The translations under genes were made by a program, and so were the position numbers. Below, in pieces: positions 52,765 to 63,629 of a stretch of 64,000 nucleotides of DNA (the first letter of the stretch is position 1; each line of letters opens with the position of its first letter). The stretch is from Acanthosepion lycidas. Taxonomy: Eukaryota > Mollusca > Cephalopoda > Sepiida > Sepiidae. The notes under the pieces are model-generated. The model searched no databases. It saw only the letters and a program-made list of their open reading frames with translations, and was not told the DNA's origin. The stretch spans positions 56,344,074 to 56,408,073 of the forward strand of contig OZ010590.1 in NCBI GenBank assembly GCA_963932145.1, read 5' to 3'.

Positions 52765-53345
52765 TCCACGTCACTCGAAATCACGATTTTACCGCGCAAA
52801 GGTACATCAACGCTGACTCACTCACAATTTAAAATCAACCAACTCAGTGAACATCGATTCTTGAACATTGCTTATCCAAAGTGAATTATATTCACTACCT
52901 ATTAAGTAAACATCCATGTGCGAATGACCTTAAAAACATTACAGTCAAAGGTAGATCACTCCTTAAGAACTTCTAAAAAGACACTTAATATTGACAATTC
53001 TAATACCAACACAAATCTAAAACGGACTGCAAATGAACGAATGATTACAAAGAGAGACATTCTGAAACCTAAAACATCAGACACATTTTGCCAACATAAC
53101 ATATACCAATTATCCTGCTTGTATATTGTTTTGAATTGTATATAAATGTTATATTTGTTTCTAATTGAATATGTCTTGTTCTTGATCGTATTTTAAATTT
53201 CGTTTATTTATTTGTTGTGGATGAAGAAAGTCACGCAACCTACACAAATTCCTTCTGATTCTTTCAAGCATAATTAATAAATTCTGCACGTCCCCAACAA
53301 GATCAAAGTAACTAATGACATTGAATTTCTTGCCTTATTTAATTG
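52765..53345. other. unassigned sequence downstream of the promoter-like block
   Basis: A 75-codon frame at 52918-53145 (SKKTLNIDNSNTNTNLKRTA) has no domain I recognise. It could be leader or N-terminal sequence of a retroelement. Confidence 0.35.
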
Positions 53346-53349
53346 TAAT

Positions 53350-53427
53350 ATATGGAAAAAATATTAATGAATATGAAAGGATTATGATAAAAATAAGCAG
53401 ATATAATGTTTGTAATTTATTCAATCA

Positions 53428-53435
<8 letters not shown>
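53350..53435 (+). mobile_element. PLE N-terminal coding stub ending in (TA)n
   Basis: Reads INEYERIMIKISRYNVCNLF then NQTY and continues as (TA)n at 53431-53466. Same block and nearly the same end point as the arm at 4205-4345. Confidence 0.55.
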
Positions 53436-53467
<32 letters not shown>

Positions 53468-53471
<4 letters not shown>

Positions 53472-53757
53472 TGAATCATTCCTACAAAAAGTAAATTAGT
53501 AAAGTTAATGATATAAAATGGCGAAATCCTCTTACTAACAAAATTTTAAAGATGCATTAACCTACTAATCACACGATAAATGTTATGATCCTTATTTTTT
53601 TAAATTATAAACTGTATTAGGTCTTCCTTAAATATGCAAGTACTTTTGACTGTACATTCAGTCATCCTCAGGCATGGAAATTATTTTCTTTTTGTTAATA
53701 TTTTTTTTTTATATCATTAACTTTACTAATTTACTTTTTGTATGAATGATTCATTGT
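53468..53757. repeat. foldback element with 48 bp arms
   Basis: Arms 53468-53516 and 53709-53757 are inverted copies (AGTAAATTAGTAAAGTTAAT). (TA)n arrays lie on both outer sides. The minus strand of the loop has a hammerhead-like CTGAGGATGACTG...CAGTC-AAAG at 53641-53672. Confidence 0.85.
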
Positions 53758-53775
53758 AATATAAACTGAACTGCC

Positions 53776-53779
<4 letters not shown>

Positions 53780-53815
<36 letters not shown>
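53780..53815. repeat. (TA)n microsatellite
   Basis: About 17 units beside the foldback element. Confidence 0.95.
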
Positions 53816-53818
<3 letters not shown>

Positions 53819-53824
53819 TGTGAT

Positions 53825-54940
53825 TGTGTGTTTGCACTCCAGTATAACATTTTACATTGATGATTTTTTGAGCTTAGAAATAATAGAGGTGAAGCATGGG
53901 TAATTTCAAAAGAATGACTCAACAAAGAAAATATCAAATATAGAATATCATTGACAGTAATTTCAAGAAAAAAAATCCCAAAGAAATATATTTCTTTTTC
54001 TAAGATCGTCAGGTTTCCTACATACTTAAGTTGTTGCAAAAATGGACAACCCAGAAGCCAAAGATGACAGCCTTTGTGAAAGAAAATCTTTAAAAGCATT
54101 ATGGGAAGAGAAATTCTTGTTCTATCATTTATTAAATCTAATCTAATGGTGGAATATTTTTACAAGTTTTTTTAGAAAAAAATAGAAAAAAAACAGAAAA
54201 TTATAAAGAGAACTTTTCCCAAAAGTTATGTCGGTAATATTTTAGAATTTCAAGGCAGTATCTCTTTCTAATAATGGATGTTGTGCATGGCATCGAAACT
54301 CGTTCAGAAATGTCTGAACTGTCAGCTGTAATGTAAATGCCTTCTCAGATCAATGATTAAAATGTCGTCAAGCAAATATTTACCCTTGTCTGAAGCTCAT
54401 GGACTGGTGTTAAAAATGACAGGCAAAGTAGTGTATAAAATCAAAGAAACCACATCATTTGAAGATTTCCAACAGCAGGAACAACTAAAATGAATAGGAC
54501 ATAGAGAATAATGACATAATCAAGATTTTGACATTCCACACAAGTTCAAAAAAAGGTTAGGAAGGAAACCCTTGTTAATACTGGATAAAGGAGTAACCTG
54601 TTATTCTGAAAATTATCATAATAGAAAGATTTTCTGAATGTTAATTGGCTAACTATTTGATCAATAAATGCTGAATATTGTTAACTAAGGAAATGTCTAA
54701 TATTACTTATTATCATTTCCACAAACAGGAGAGAAAAAAAACACTCTTCTCTGAAGTTATATGAGAATATTATTTCAGTACTCTTTTAGAACTTCCAGGA
54801 GACTCTGCTTTGACTGAAATCAAAATATTCAATTTTAAGACGATAAATATCTGGTAACATTATTCAGAATGTCCCAGCTTCCATTTGATGGTACCATTCT
54901 AGTTCAGATTACTATATTTAATAGCATATAAAAAACTATA
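53825..54940. other. unassigned sequence
   Basis: At 54266-54300 GGATGTTGTGCATGGCATCG then AAAC resembles a decayed hammerhead and matches a block near 46170. No gene recognised. Confidence 0.4.
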
Positions 54941-54946
54941 CTATTT

Positions 54947-55267
54947 ATGTTTAATATCATAGATATTAGAGCTCCAGAACTATGGACACAGTATGTTGAT
55001 GAAATAACATTACTGGGTAGAAGGCTTCATACCCTGAAATCAACCGCCAGAGAGAAGGGCTTCCCTAATGAAATCAATGTCCATGTGTCAGTGATGAAGA
55101 CAAGCCTTCAATTTGGAGGATGTCAGATATGGATTGACCTGGAGAGGGATGGGCTCCGCCAGGTCTTCTTGCCCAAGATATGTAATGCATGGATGAATAC
55201 CTCTCTGGCTTTTGACCCAGTTGCTCATGGTGCCATACCCTATGACCAAACCTGGTCTTGGGACTGA
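54947..55267 (+). CDS. unrecognised 106-codon open frame
   Basis: ATG to TGA, locally richer in GC and with mixed amino-acid use (IDIRAPELWTQYVDEITLLG, QIWIDLERDGLRQVFLPK). No domain, signal peptide or membrane segment is recognised. No introns or neighbours support it as a host gene. It may be part of an unidentified repeat. Confidence 0.2.
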   Translation: MFNIIDIRAPELWTQYVDEITLLGRRLHTLKSTAREKGFPNEINVHVSVMKTSLQFGGCQIWIDLERDGLRQVFLPKICNAWMNTSLAFDPVAHGAIPYDQTWSWD

Positions 55268-55435
55268 TGATCTTCATCACATGATTAAGTACTTTGGCTA
55301 GCTATGCATACTGATAGTCTATTCAGTTTCAAATTTTATTACAAGGGTTAATGTTTTCCCAATAAAATTGGTATTAACCAATCAATGTTTGTTAAATTAT
55401 CAGGATATATTTATATAAGAACATGTGCTTCAACA

Positions 55436-55765
55436 ATATCTGGTTTATACTCCTCCCCAGTTTTTGGAACAAGAGCAGAGATTTATTCCTTGTCTCCTGT
55501 TTAGGATTGGGTTTCCAGTTCCTTCAGTTCTGTAATTCTGCTGTCTTTGCCTGAAATCTGAAATTTTATTCAGTAATTATTATTATTTTTTCCTTTCTCA
55601 GTAAGAGTAAATGGATTTGTCTATCATGTGGTTCACACTCATCCCCAGTCATTCGAACAAAAGTAGAGATTTATTCCTTTTTTGTTTCATATTGGGTTAC
55701 CAATTCCTCCTAAAGTCTATATCTCTAATGTCTCTGTTTGAACTCTGAAATTTTATTTACTAAAT
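55436..55765. repeat. tandem duplication of about 150 bp, diverged
   Basis: CTCCCCAGTTTTTGGAACAA...TCTGAAATTTTATTCAGTAA and CATCCCCAGTCATTCGAACA...CTCTGAAATTTTATTTACTA are two copies, roughly 75-80 percent alike by eye. Confidence 0.7.
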
Positions 55766-55779
55766 AAACCATGAATGCT

Positions 55780-55915
55780 TCAAGTCTAGAATTAGCTGTT
55801 ATCTTTCTTGCATAGACCCAAGAACTTTACTTCTTACCTTTTCTTACGCTAATACAATTCCACACAGTAACCCTCTACCTTGAGTGGCTCTTGAGCTTAG
55901 TGAACATTAGTCAAA
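55780..55915 (+). mobile_element. LINE 3' end fragment
   Basis: GCTTCAAGTCTAGAATTAGC through AGTAACCCTCTACCTTGAGT and GGCTCTTGAGC...GTGAACATTAG plus A run matches the 3' end at 41680-41825. Confidence 0.65.
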
Positions 55916-55919
55916 AAAA

Positions 55920-56670
55920 AAAAAATAATAATTGTAATTTTTATTCTTATTGAAAATATTAATATCTTTCGGAGGTGCCAGTTTCTATCTTGCAAAAAAA
56001 GCCCGACATAAATGTTCATTTTTAGATAAATCTAAAAGATACAAACCATAGAAACATATTTTATGTGCAATATCACATATAAATTAAATAATTGAATAAA
56101 TTAATATTTTATTATTTTTCATGTTAATATTGGCTCATTCACATTCTATAACTGTTACTCATTGATTTTCTTCACATTTCCATTGTTACGAGTTCAACCT
56201 TACTTCAATTAGTTTTTATTACTTACCAGGGATTTTTTTGCTTAAATATTGTCTTTCTTTCTCAGCCATATGTCTTTAATAGATCACAGTTTTTCTATTC
56301 AGTTGATATTTGGTGAGACTGAAGTCGTTTATGTTAATTTGGTGTCTTTGAAACTTTTTTTTAGCAAAATGGACAACAGCCCAGCTCAAGGTACTGGCAA
56401 CTCAGACAGTCGGCCTGGGCACCATCAAACCTGGTGGCCCTATCATGCTGCCATGTCATGTATTTGGGACCTTCCAAAACTAAAGCTTATAAAAACATAC
56501 ATGCAGTCATCCATGGCTTAAGACAAATTAAATTATTTGGCTATTTTATTAATAGAAAATGATCTTGTAAAGAAGATGGGCATAAAAAGTGCAATGAAAA
56601 GATTTGCAAATCCAAAGGCTAGAAAAAATGTTTCTAGGATAATGAATGTTTTCTTAGGCATGTATTAAGT
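55920..56670. other. unassigned AT-rich sequence
   Basis: A small GC-richer patch at 56375-56465 translates to nothing recognised. Confidence 0.4.
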
Positions 56671-56672
56671 TG

Positions 56673-57056
56673 TACAGGGTTATTAAAAAAGAATGAATCA
56701 ATTTCATTACACAATATTTTAATAAGGAAAAGCAATAGAAAACTCCAGCCAAGTCGTAAGTATTCTACTCATAATCAACTTTTATTTCCTGTATTACAAC
56801 TGTTCAATGTGGCCACTACCTGCAGTATGGACAACATCAATGCAATAAGAGAATTCCTTCCAAACAGCATATCATGATCCACTGAGTTGATTGCTGTTGT
56901 TGTTCAATGTTTAAGATCATCAAGGTTAGTGGGAAGTGGTGGAACATAAACACGATCATTTACATATCCCCACAACAACAAAAATCACACGTGGTGAGGT
57001 CCGAGGATATTGCAGGCTAAGCACAAAGAGCATCATTTTTTTTGAATAACCCTGTA
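56673..57056 (-). mobile_element. deletion derivative of an IS630/mariner-type transposon
   Basis: 380 bp (56675-57054) with terminal inverted repeats CAGGGTTATTAAAAAAGAATG and CAGGGTTATTCAAAAAAAATG and TA on both sides. The minus strand keeps the transposase C-terminus: FLLLWGYVNDRVYVPPLPTN, LDDLKH, as in invertebrate transposases with SPDLTPCDFFLWGYVKDxVY. The N-terminal and most of the DDE domain are deleted. Confidence 0.85.
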
Positions 57057-57248
57057 TCTTGTAATAGACTTGTTATTCTACATTTTTGGTTTTTCTTCTG
57101 AAAATTAAAAAATATTACAGTTGTAAGGATGCCAAAGTTCAGCTTGCCTAAAGTGTTGGCAACCCTAGGGCTGTCACGGGGCAATAGTCAGCTTTGCAGA
57201 ATGTTAAATGAATATTCTATTAGCTTAAAGTATGTAATGTGTACCTCT

Positions 57249-57383
57249 GAAAAAGAAATGTCTTGTATAAGAACTGAAAAAGAAATGTCTTGTATAAGAA
57301 CTGAAAAAGAAATGTCTTGTATAAGAACTGAGAAAGAAATGTCTTGTATAAGAACTGAAAAAGAAATGTCTTGTTTAAGAATG
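57249..57383. repeat. 27 bp minisatellite, five units
   Basis: GAAAAAGAAATGTCTTGTAT plus AAGAACT, with one to three changes among units. The period is divisible by three, so the 9-codon unit EKEMSCIRT reads through, but no gene is supported around it. Confidence 0.95.
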
Positions 57384-57425
57384 TAATTCTCTGCACGTGA
57401 TAACATCATCAAATTTGAAGAGGTG

Positions 57426-57435
<10 letters not shown>

Positions 57436-57505
<70 letters not shown>

Positions 57506-57510
57506 ATACA
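57436..57510. repeat. (TA)n(TG)n microsatellite
   Basis: About 26 TA units, then TG units and a short palindromic TATACACACA. Confidence 0.96.
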
Positions 57511-57514
57511 CACA

Positions 57515-57985
57515 TAATTTTAAATATTTTATTCTGGGCTCATTAGGGGAATAATATATCAGATAGAGATGATTTGTCTTTATAATCTACCGAAAGCCAG
57601 CCATTTTGGCATCATACCCGGGGTCATTTTAGGAGATTATGTTTTCTAAGTGCACCTTCATTTTATCTGTCATGTCTCATGGTTGGTGATCTATATTGTA
57701 GTTTGATTGATTAATTTGTTTTTTTGTGGCTTATCATTTTGTGAGTTATTTAAAGCCGAATTATATTTTGGACTGCAAGAATAATTCATTTTTTTTGTGT
57801 GAATATTGCATTAACAATTTTGAGAATAACAATGATTTTTCCAACTACAAGTTCTACTATTTAACCCATAGCTGGAGAGAGAAGATTGATTCATACCTTT
57901 CTCAAATCAACAACCTTTTGGATTTTTGTTTTTTAATTGGGCAATTTCAATATATTTGAATTGATTACTTTTTTTTTGTTTTTGT
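57515..57985. other. unassigned, with a SINE family B scrap
   Basis: 57848-57912 (minus) matches the TTAAATAG...GGTATGAATC part of family B. The rest is unrecognised. Confidence 0.5.
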
Positions 57986-58239
57986 TTTTTAAATCAGAAT
58001 CACCCCAAGCAAGACAGAAAGACCACAAAAACACAAAGGGTTACAGGGTGAGGAAGAATTATAAACAGAAGCATTAATAATGAGCAGAAAGAGAAGAGAG
58101 TAATCAGGTGGACATTGGATAGCAATTGACATTGCATTTAAATTTTTACAGATTAAAGTTGGCTGGAAAGCATGTAACCAGAAGGGAGTTCCACAAGTGA
58201 GTGAATTCTCTTGTATTATTTAGTAATGTTAAAGGTGGA

Positions 58240-58565
58240 TTTATTGTTCAAGCTTCGTAAAAAAGAGAAAAGTGAGAGTCAAGAAAGTTTGGTCAAAGAA
58301 AGTAAAAAAAAAAAAAAAGGAAAAATAGTAGGGAATGAAAAAATGAAAAAAGACCAAAATTTTAAAGAAAATTATTTTAAAAAAATAAAAAATTATAAAG
58401 GTGTAAAAAATGTAAACTTGAAAAAGAACAAAATGAAAATGGAATCACAAATAGCAAAAAAAAATTGACCCCCCCAACAAACTCTATTAATGATAATGAT
58501 GATGATGATAAAAACAAAAAAGATGAAAAAAAATTTTACACAAAATAAAACAATGCGGAAATAGA
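58240..58565. repeat. purine-rich low-complexity tract
   Basis: Long A-rich, lysine-like sequence with AAAAAG units. It gives a spurious lysine-rich frame at 58211-58468. Confidence 0.8.
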
Positions 58566-58569
58566 AATT

Positions 58570-58831
58570 AGTTGAGCTGGCTAGATATAGCTGTAAGTTC
58601 TATGCTAACGGTTTCTTTTCTTGCACTTTTCATTTGTGGAACTCCCTTCCGACTCCTTGCTTTCCAGCCAACTTTAATCTGCAAAAATTTAAATGCAATG
58701 TCAATCACTATTTACTGTTCTTCTGATTGCTCTTTTCTCTTTCCGCTCATTATTAATGTTTCTATTTCTAATTTTTCCACACCCTGTAGCCCTTTGTGGC
58801 TTAGTGCCTTATATGGGGTGAGACTGATTTA
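58570..58831 (+). mobile_element. LINE 3' end fragment
   Basis: GCTGTAAGTTCTATGCTAAC, CATTTGTGGAACTCCCTTCC (LWNSLP block) and GCCTTATATGGGGTGAGACT match 40285-40530. Ends in poly-A. Confidence 0.7.
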
Positions 58832-59095
58832 AAAAAAAAAAAAAAAGATAGAAAAAAATAAACAAAGTAAGCCCGAAAAATTTGAAAAAGTTAAATAGGG
58901 GAAACAAACAAAAGAAATGAAAAATTACAAAAAAAAAAAAAAGAAAAATAGTGAAAAAAGAAGTAAAAAATGAAGGAAAACAGAAGAGAATAAAAATTAA
59001 GAAAAGACAAGGGAAAATAAATTTTACAGAAGATGACTAAAATTAGAAAAAAAGGAAAAAAATGTTAAAAAGAAAAAATTTAAGCACTAAAGAGT
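58832..59095. repeat. purine-rich low-complexity tract
   Basis: A/G-rich continuation after the LINE poly-A tail. Confidence 0.8.
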
Positions 59096-59139
59096 CTTCT
59101 ACTTTTATATACCATATACTTTCAAAATACGAGTGATCA

Positions 59140-59425
59140 TAGCACACCCCAACCTCATCTTATTTGTTGCTCTAAGTCTATCCTTTGACTTTTCACTATC
59201 TCTCTTTTCTGTGATCTGCCATTTATTCATGCAAATTACATAAGTTAGCTATACTCAATGTTTACCTCTTTTTCTCTTACATTCAGTATGTCTTGTGAGT
59301 TTTAAATTCTCCAGATCCTCTTTCATCAATGTTGCTCACATGTTTAGTCAATGGTATTCTTAGCATTTGTTGGTAGAACCACATCTCTGTCGTTCCAAGT
59401 CTCTTCTTCATTTGTGAAGAGATAT
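59140..59425 (-). mobile_element. LINE ORF2 C-terminal fragment
   Basis: Minus strand: KKRLGTTEMWFYQQMLRIPL then TKHVSN, and RGSGEFKTHKT after a gap. It is the upstream part of the tail seen at 13280-13850. Internal deletion and frame changes. Confidence 0.7.
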
Positions 59426-59429
59426 ATAA

Positions 59430-59840
59430 AAGTTGGGATATAACATAAGAGTCCAGCACTCATTTCTTTGTTTCTAAGTAATTTTCCTATTTCTTAATAC
59501 TTTGTTTAATTTCTTTAAGGCATCTTACAATATTCCAATGTGCCCTCAGCTTTCCATCCCACACTCTCTCTGTCATCAGTGTTAAACTACCCAGTTGAAT
59601 TTCTGCATCTGCTTGATTTTGATATATATTCGATATATATTGCTCACACCTTGGTATCTTTCTTTTGCTGATGACCATTTCATTCAGTCTTCTTATATTT
59701 AGTTAGTCCTTTCTGTTGAGTTAATTCCCCTTAGCAAAAATGGCAGTTTCAAATAGGTAGATATACACAGGTGGCTCTGCTAAGTTATTTGCATAGGAAT
59801 AATTACAAGATTATTATTGGGAAATCATTGAGCTAGCCTC
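59430..59840. other. unassigned, one 63-codon frame
   Basis: Minus frame 59487-59678 (QADAEIQLGSLTLMTERVWD) is not recognised and has no supporting context. Confidence 0.3.

Positions 59841-59842
<2 letters not shown>

Positions 59843-59894
<52 letters not shown>
59843..59894. repeat. (TA)n microsatellite
   Basis: About 26 TA units. Confidence 0.97.
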
Positions 59895-59896
<2 letters not shown>

Positions 59897-60173
59897 GCCA
59901 CCCAGAGTGGAGTGAGGCGGTCTTGAAGTAACCAGAGGGAAAAAGGTAAATCCAGCAGAGGTTTTAACATTTTCTTCTTGCTTTCCATTATACTATAATG
60001 TTTACATACATATATGGAAACAGAAATACGAATGTACTTTAGATATTCAATCTATGGCAAAAGTGATAGTCGCCAAAAACGAACAACTAAATTAAGAGAA
60101 TGTTCAATATAATTTTCAAAAATGAAAATGCTAAAGAATTTAAGATATAAAATTTTTGAAAACGGATCTTTAT

Positions 60174-60208
60174 GCTACGACAGTTTCAACCAGAATGGTT
60201 TCATCAGG
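60174..60208 (-). ncRNA. hammerhead-like motif (both core boxes, perfect stem II)
   Basis: Minus strand: CTGATGA (60201-60207), AACC, ATTCT, GGTT, GAAA (60184-60187), then CTGTCGTA. A 2 bp stem III (AC/GU around TGTC) would give GUA as the cleavage triplet. Stem I is not obvious. Confidence 0.55.
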
Positions 60209-60209
60209 A

Positions 60210-60575
60210 AGTCAGTTAAATGTATGAATATATATGTTTTAATATACATGTAGATAAATAACAAGAAAATGAGTGGCAAAAGTAGGGGGTTACTTCCTTT
60301 ACATATACAATTAAATGACACTACAATAGTCATGTGAAACTTTCATGTTGCACCTTAATAAACATAGTAGCAGTCCTTAAGCGTAATAACAGCAGCAGCA
60401 GCTCTGGGGACTAAAAACAAGCGAACTCTTAAGTAGCTCTCTCTTAAAGTTTTTCCTCTTTTGAATTATGTGGCATGAACTTTTCACACTGAAGCTAAAA
60501 GGGCTGTGAACACTTCACACTAAGACACACCAACACAGTAAGTCCCACTCAAACATGTTCATTAACATTTTGTTG
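60210..60575. other. unassigned sequence
   Basis: No recognised feature. Confidence 0.4.
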
Positions 60576-60589
60576 TACACACAATTTAC

Positions 60590-60655
60590 TTCTGCATCCT
60601 GGGTATGACGATAAACTATATCCGCGTCCTGGGTATGACGATAAACTACGTCCAA
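60590..60655. repeat. tandem duplication, 2 x 30 bp
   Basis: CTGGGTATGACGATAAACTA occurs twice, 30 bp apart. Confidence 0.93.
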
Positions 60656-60674
60656 CAACAAGGCCTCAGATAAT

Positions 60675-60870
60675 GTTTTCGGAAAAATAATGTTGCCAGC
60701 TATACATTTTTTTTGGAACAATAATGTTGCCAGATATACGTTTTTGAAACAATGTTGCCAGGTATGTGTTTTTGGAAAAATAATTATTGCCAGCTATACG
60801 TTTTTTGGAAAGAATAATGTTGCCAGCTATACGTTTTTTTGGAAAGAATAATGTTGCCAGCTATATGTTT
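60675..60870. repeat. minisatellite with GTTGCCAGCTATACG units
   Basis: Five or six units of 30-38 bp: AATAATGTTGCCAGCTATAC plus a T-rich spacer and GGAAA. Confidence 0.92.
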
Positions 60871-60949
60871 AATAGTACTGTATATTTAATATATGTATAG
60901 GTATATGTGTATGTATGTATATGTGTATATGTATATATATATGTGTGTG

Positions 60950-60952
<3 letters not shown>

Positions 60953-61004
<52 letters not shown>
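60953..61004. repeat. (TA)n microsatellite
   Basis: About 25 TA units. Confidence 0.97.
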
Positions 61005-61007
<3 letters not shown>

Positions 61008-61560
61008 AATTTGGCATTAAATGACTCACAGTGGTTGATATGCCATAAAACCCAACCCACCAACAATTTACTTTTTGGAAAAGAAACTCTTGTCTTAAAC
61101 TTTCCTTTTGTTAATTTTGTTTAATAAATGTTATCTTGAATTGCGAATCAATTGGTCTGTTATTTTGTGCATGTACCTTTTTCACCACCATTAATTCACG
61201 TATTATAAAATATTCTCATAAGAAACCTTATACATTAATCATTGAAGTAGCTAACACACTAAATTAGCACTGAATTCAAAAACTCTTTCTCTCTGAATTC
61301 CACAATGTTAACATTGACATCTTTATCACAAAGATATGGTACTAATTTTGGAGACTTGCTTTCATTTGATGCCAGTGGTATTAAAATATGGTCACTTTAG
61401 TCATGCTTTGTTTTTGTTGTCTTTTCTCTATATATTGGCTTTCTTTATCTACTTTTTTAAAAAAAGCTTGCAACATATTTCTCAACTGAAATAAGTCTTG
61501 ATATAGAAGTATTTTAGAGGTAGCTAAAATGCCATTCAACTGTTATACTAACTTGTCTAT
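61005..61560. other. unassigned sequence
   Basis: No recognised feature. Confidence 0.4.
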
Positions 61561-61564
61561 GGTA

Positions 61565-61895
61565 TAAACAGAAAAAGGGAAAACATGAAGAAAGTCATGG
61601 GAGAGAATATGACAAAAGAGAAACAGAAAAAAAAAAGGGAAGAAAAGACAATGGAAAATGAGGAAAAAAGATAATCAAGAGGGAAAGGTAAAATAATGAG
61701 CAGAAGATGAAAGATAAGAAAAAGATGGAGAAAAAAAATGACATGAATAAAAGAAATTAAGCAAAAATAACAAAAGAAAAAGAAAGAAACAGAGAAGAAA
61801 AAATAATTTTAAAAATTCTTGGAAAAAGCCCCCCCAAAATGAAAGACAGAAACAAAAAGAAAAGAAAGACAATACTGTAAAAATAATAATAAAAA
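61565..61895. repeat. purine-rich low-complexity tract
   Basis: About 330 bp of A/G-rich sequence on the plus strand. Confidence 0.8.
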
Positions 61896-61899
61896 GATA

Positions 61900-62201
61900 T
61901 CAGTCACTTAAGTGCCATGCGTGATACACACTTAAGCAATCATGTAACTTTTGATACATGACTGATGAGACAGTTTTTTCCCTGCAGTAGGTTGCCATAT
62001 CTTTCCGCAGTAGGCCAGTTGCCATCCAAAGCTATAGAGCCTGGTCTATCCTGCTATTTACCCATAGAGGGAGAAGAGGAGGATTCATACCTTTCCCAAG
62101 AGTATTAGCATGTAAGTGAGTGCAATGGATTTGACTGGAATTTGAACATGGCTCTCTGATTCCTCAATCCAAGCCACTATCCATTACTCCACCATGCCTA
62201 A
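61900..62201 (-). repeat. SINE family B, copy 3 (near full length)
   Basis: Minus strand: GGTGGAGTAATGGATAGTGG (A-box region), CATGTTCAAATTCCAG (B box), GGTATGAATCCTCCTCTTCT, GGCAACTGGCCTACTGCGGA and AGTTACATGATTGCTTAAGT. Aligns with 24174-24485 along its length. Confidence 0.88.
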
Positions 62202-62222
62202 ACTAAGATATAAGATATATGC

Positions 62223-62535
62223 AAAATAGTCAGTCCCAGATTTATATATGGGCTAGTATAGGGTGTAGCTCAGGGCTCCCAAGACTAGAGGGGTCTTAGG
62301 GGCCCCTCTAGTCTTGGGTTTCTAATAAAACTAAAAAAAACAAAGATATAGGAACAGAGGAGGTTTGTTTATTTTCAAATTTAATGAAGTTCTTTTGAGC
62401 TAATTTGAAACAATTCAAATATTTGGACCCCTCACCCCTCTATCTGGAGTAGGCTTTTAAATACATAATGAAGGGACTCCTAAATTCTGTTTGCTCAGGG
62501 GCCTCTTAAGACCTAAATCCGACCCTGAAAATAGT
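62223..62535. mobile_element. hAT-type MITE with perfect 8 bp target duplication
   Basis: 297 bp (62231-62527) flanked by identical AAAATAGT (62223-62230, 62528-62535). Ends CAGTCCCAGATTTATATATG and, inverted, CAGGGTCGGATTTAGGTCTT. Subterminal hairpin CCCAAGACTAGAGGGG with its complement at 62278-62318. CAGGG..CGGATTTA ends and 8 bp duplications are hAT hallmarks. No coding. Confidence 0.85.
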
Positions 62536-63320
62536 ATGTTAAAAGTTCAGCAATTTTAAAGATACTGCTTCATGGTGACTTGGAAAAGTTATTTGTTATT
62601 TCATCTTTAAATGACCAACATTTTGTAAATAGGGAATAAAAAAATATGAAAGAATGAGAAAGAATTTCCAAAAAGTAAGTGAAAACAACTATAATAATTC
62701 TTTTGCCCTGCAGTAAAAAAAAAAATGATTTGCCTTCATTTACATCGACTCTCTTTCCTTCACAATTCACCTGTATTCAGCAACTTCCCTCATAAGAGTC
62801 AAAAAGATTTTGTGGTGAAAACCTTAAAAGCTAAATATCGATAAAACGTCCGGAATGTAAAATGAGAAAAAATGAATCCGGTGTTTGTTGGCATCATGTC
62901 AAGTAATTCTACACTGAATACTCAAAAGACAAGACTTTTCACAAACCTACACAAAAGATTTCTCTATGTTCCTTCTTACTATATTTTTTTTTTTTTTTTT
63001 TTTTTTGCCTTCGAAGCCAAATCAGTCATGTTTACTGTAAGCTTTTATCTAATTGAGTCTACGGAAAAAGAAAAGAAAAAGAAAAAGAAATTCAAACAGA
63101 GAGTGGAGACAGGAATAATGAAATAAAATGCTACTTCGATGTAGAGCAATGATTAGTAAGTTTAGTCTCGCAGATCATTACTTTTGTAGGGAATTCGATC
63201 TTTGGCTCGATCGTCCACAATTACAACTTTCAGTTGCACTACTAATCTCAGTCTTGTTAAATATCAATGACGTACTTCACCTGGGAACGATGGTTAAAAA
63301 GTTAATCTAGCGGGCCATTG
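62536..63320. other. unassigned AT-rich sequence
   Basis: A poly-T run at 62983-63006 and an AAAAGG-type tract at 63064-63090. No gene recognised. Confidence 0.45.
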
Positions 63321-63326
63321 ATATTA

Positions 63327-63407
63327 TTAGGTTGGTGCAAAAATAATGTCGGTTTTTGACGTGTTTTTTTAACGTCAATAACCGACATTATTTTTGCACC
63401 AACCTAA
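63327..63407. mobile_element. MADE1-like palindromic mariner MITE, copy 4
   Basis: 81 bp palindrome with TTAGGTTGGTGCAAAAATAA ends, TA on both sides (63325-63326, 63408-63409), and a shorter centre (GTCGGTTTTTGACG) than copies 1-3. Its length is close to the 80 bp of human MADE1. Confidence 0.9.
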
Positions 63408-63629
63408 TATTATAAGTTTGATCCTTACTAAAAAGCATTACTCATGTGGCCTTGTGTCAAGCTTAGTTTAGTGAACAGAACCCAAGGTTAATATTTATTT
63501 TGGTGTCCCACTTAGATTAACTGTGACTCATATAGCCAGTAGAAAATGTTAACCATTTCAAAATAAATTCAAGGCATACATGGATTAACAGTATAATAAT
63601 GATAATTTTATCTACATGATTCAGACAAA

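Noticed and set aside
57129-57386. 85-codon frame containing five EKEMSCIRT repeats
   Set aside because: A minisatellite whose 27 bp period keeps the frame open. No start-site or downstream support for a gene.
58211-58468. Lysine-rich 85-codon frame
   Set aside because: Translation of a purine-rich low-complexity tract.
60675-60870. CRISPR-like array
   Set aside because: Repeats and spacers are both variable, units touch each other, and the context is eukaryotic. It is a minisatellite.
61675-61872. Phenylalanine-rich minus frame
   Set aside because: Antisense of another purine-rich tract.
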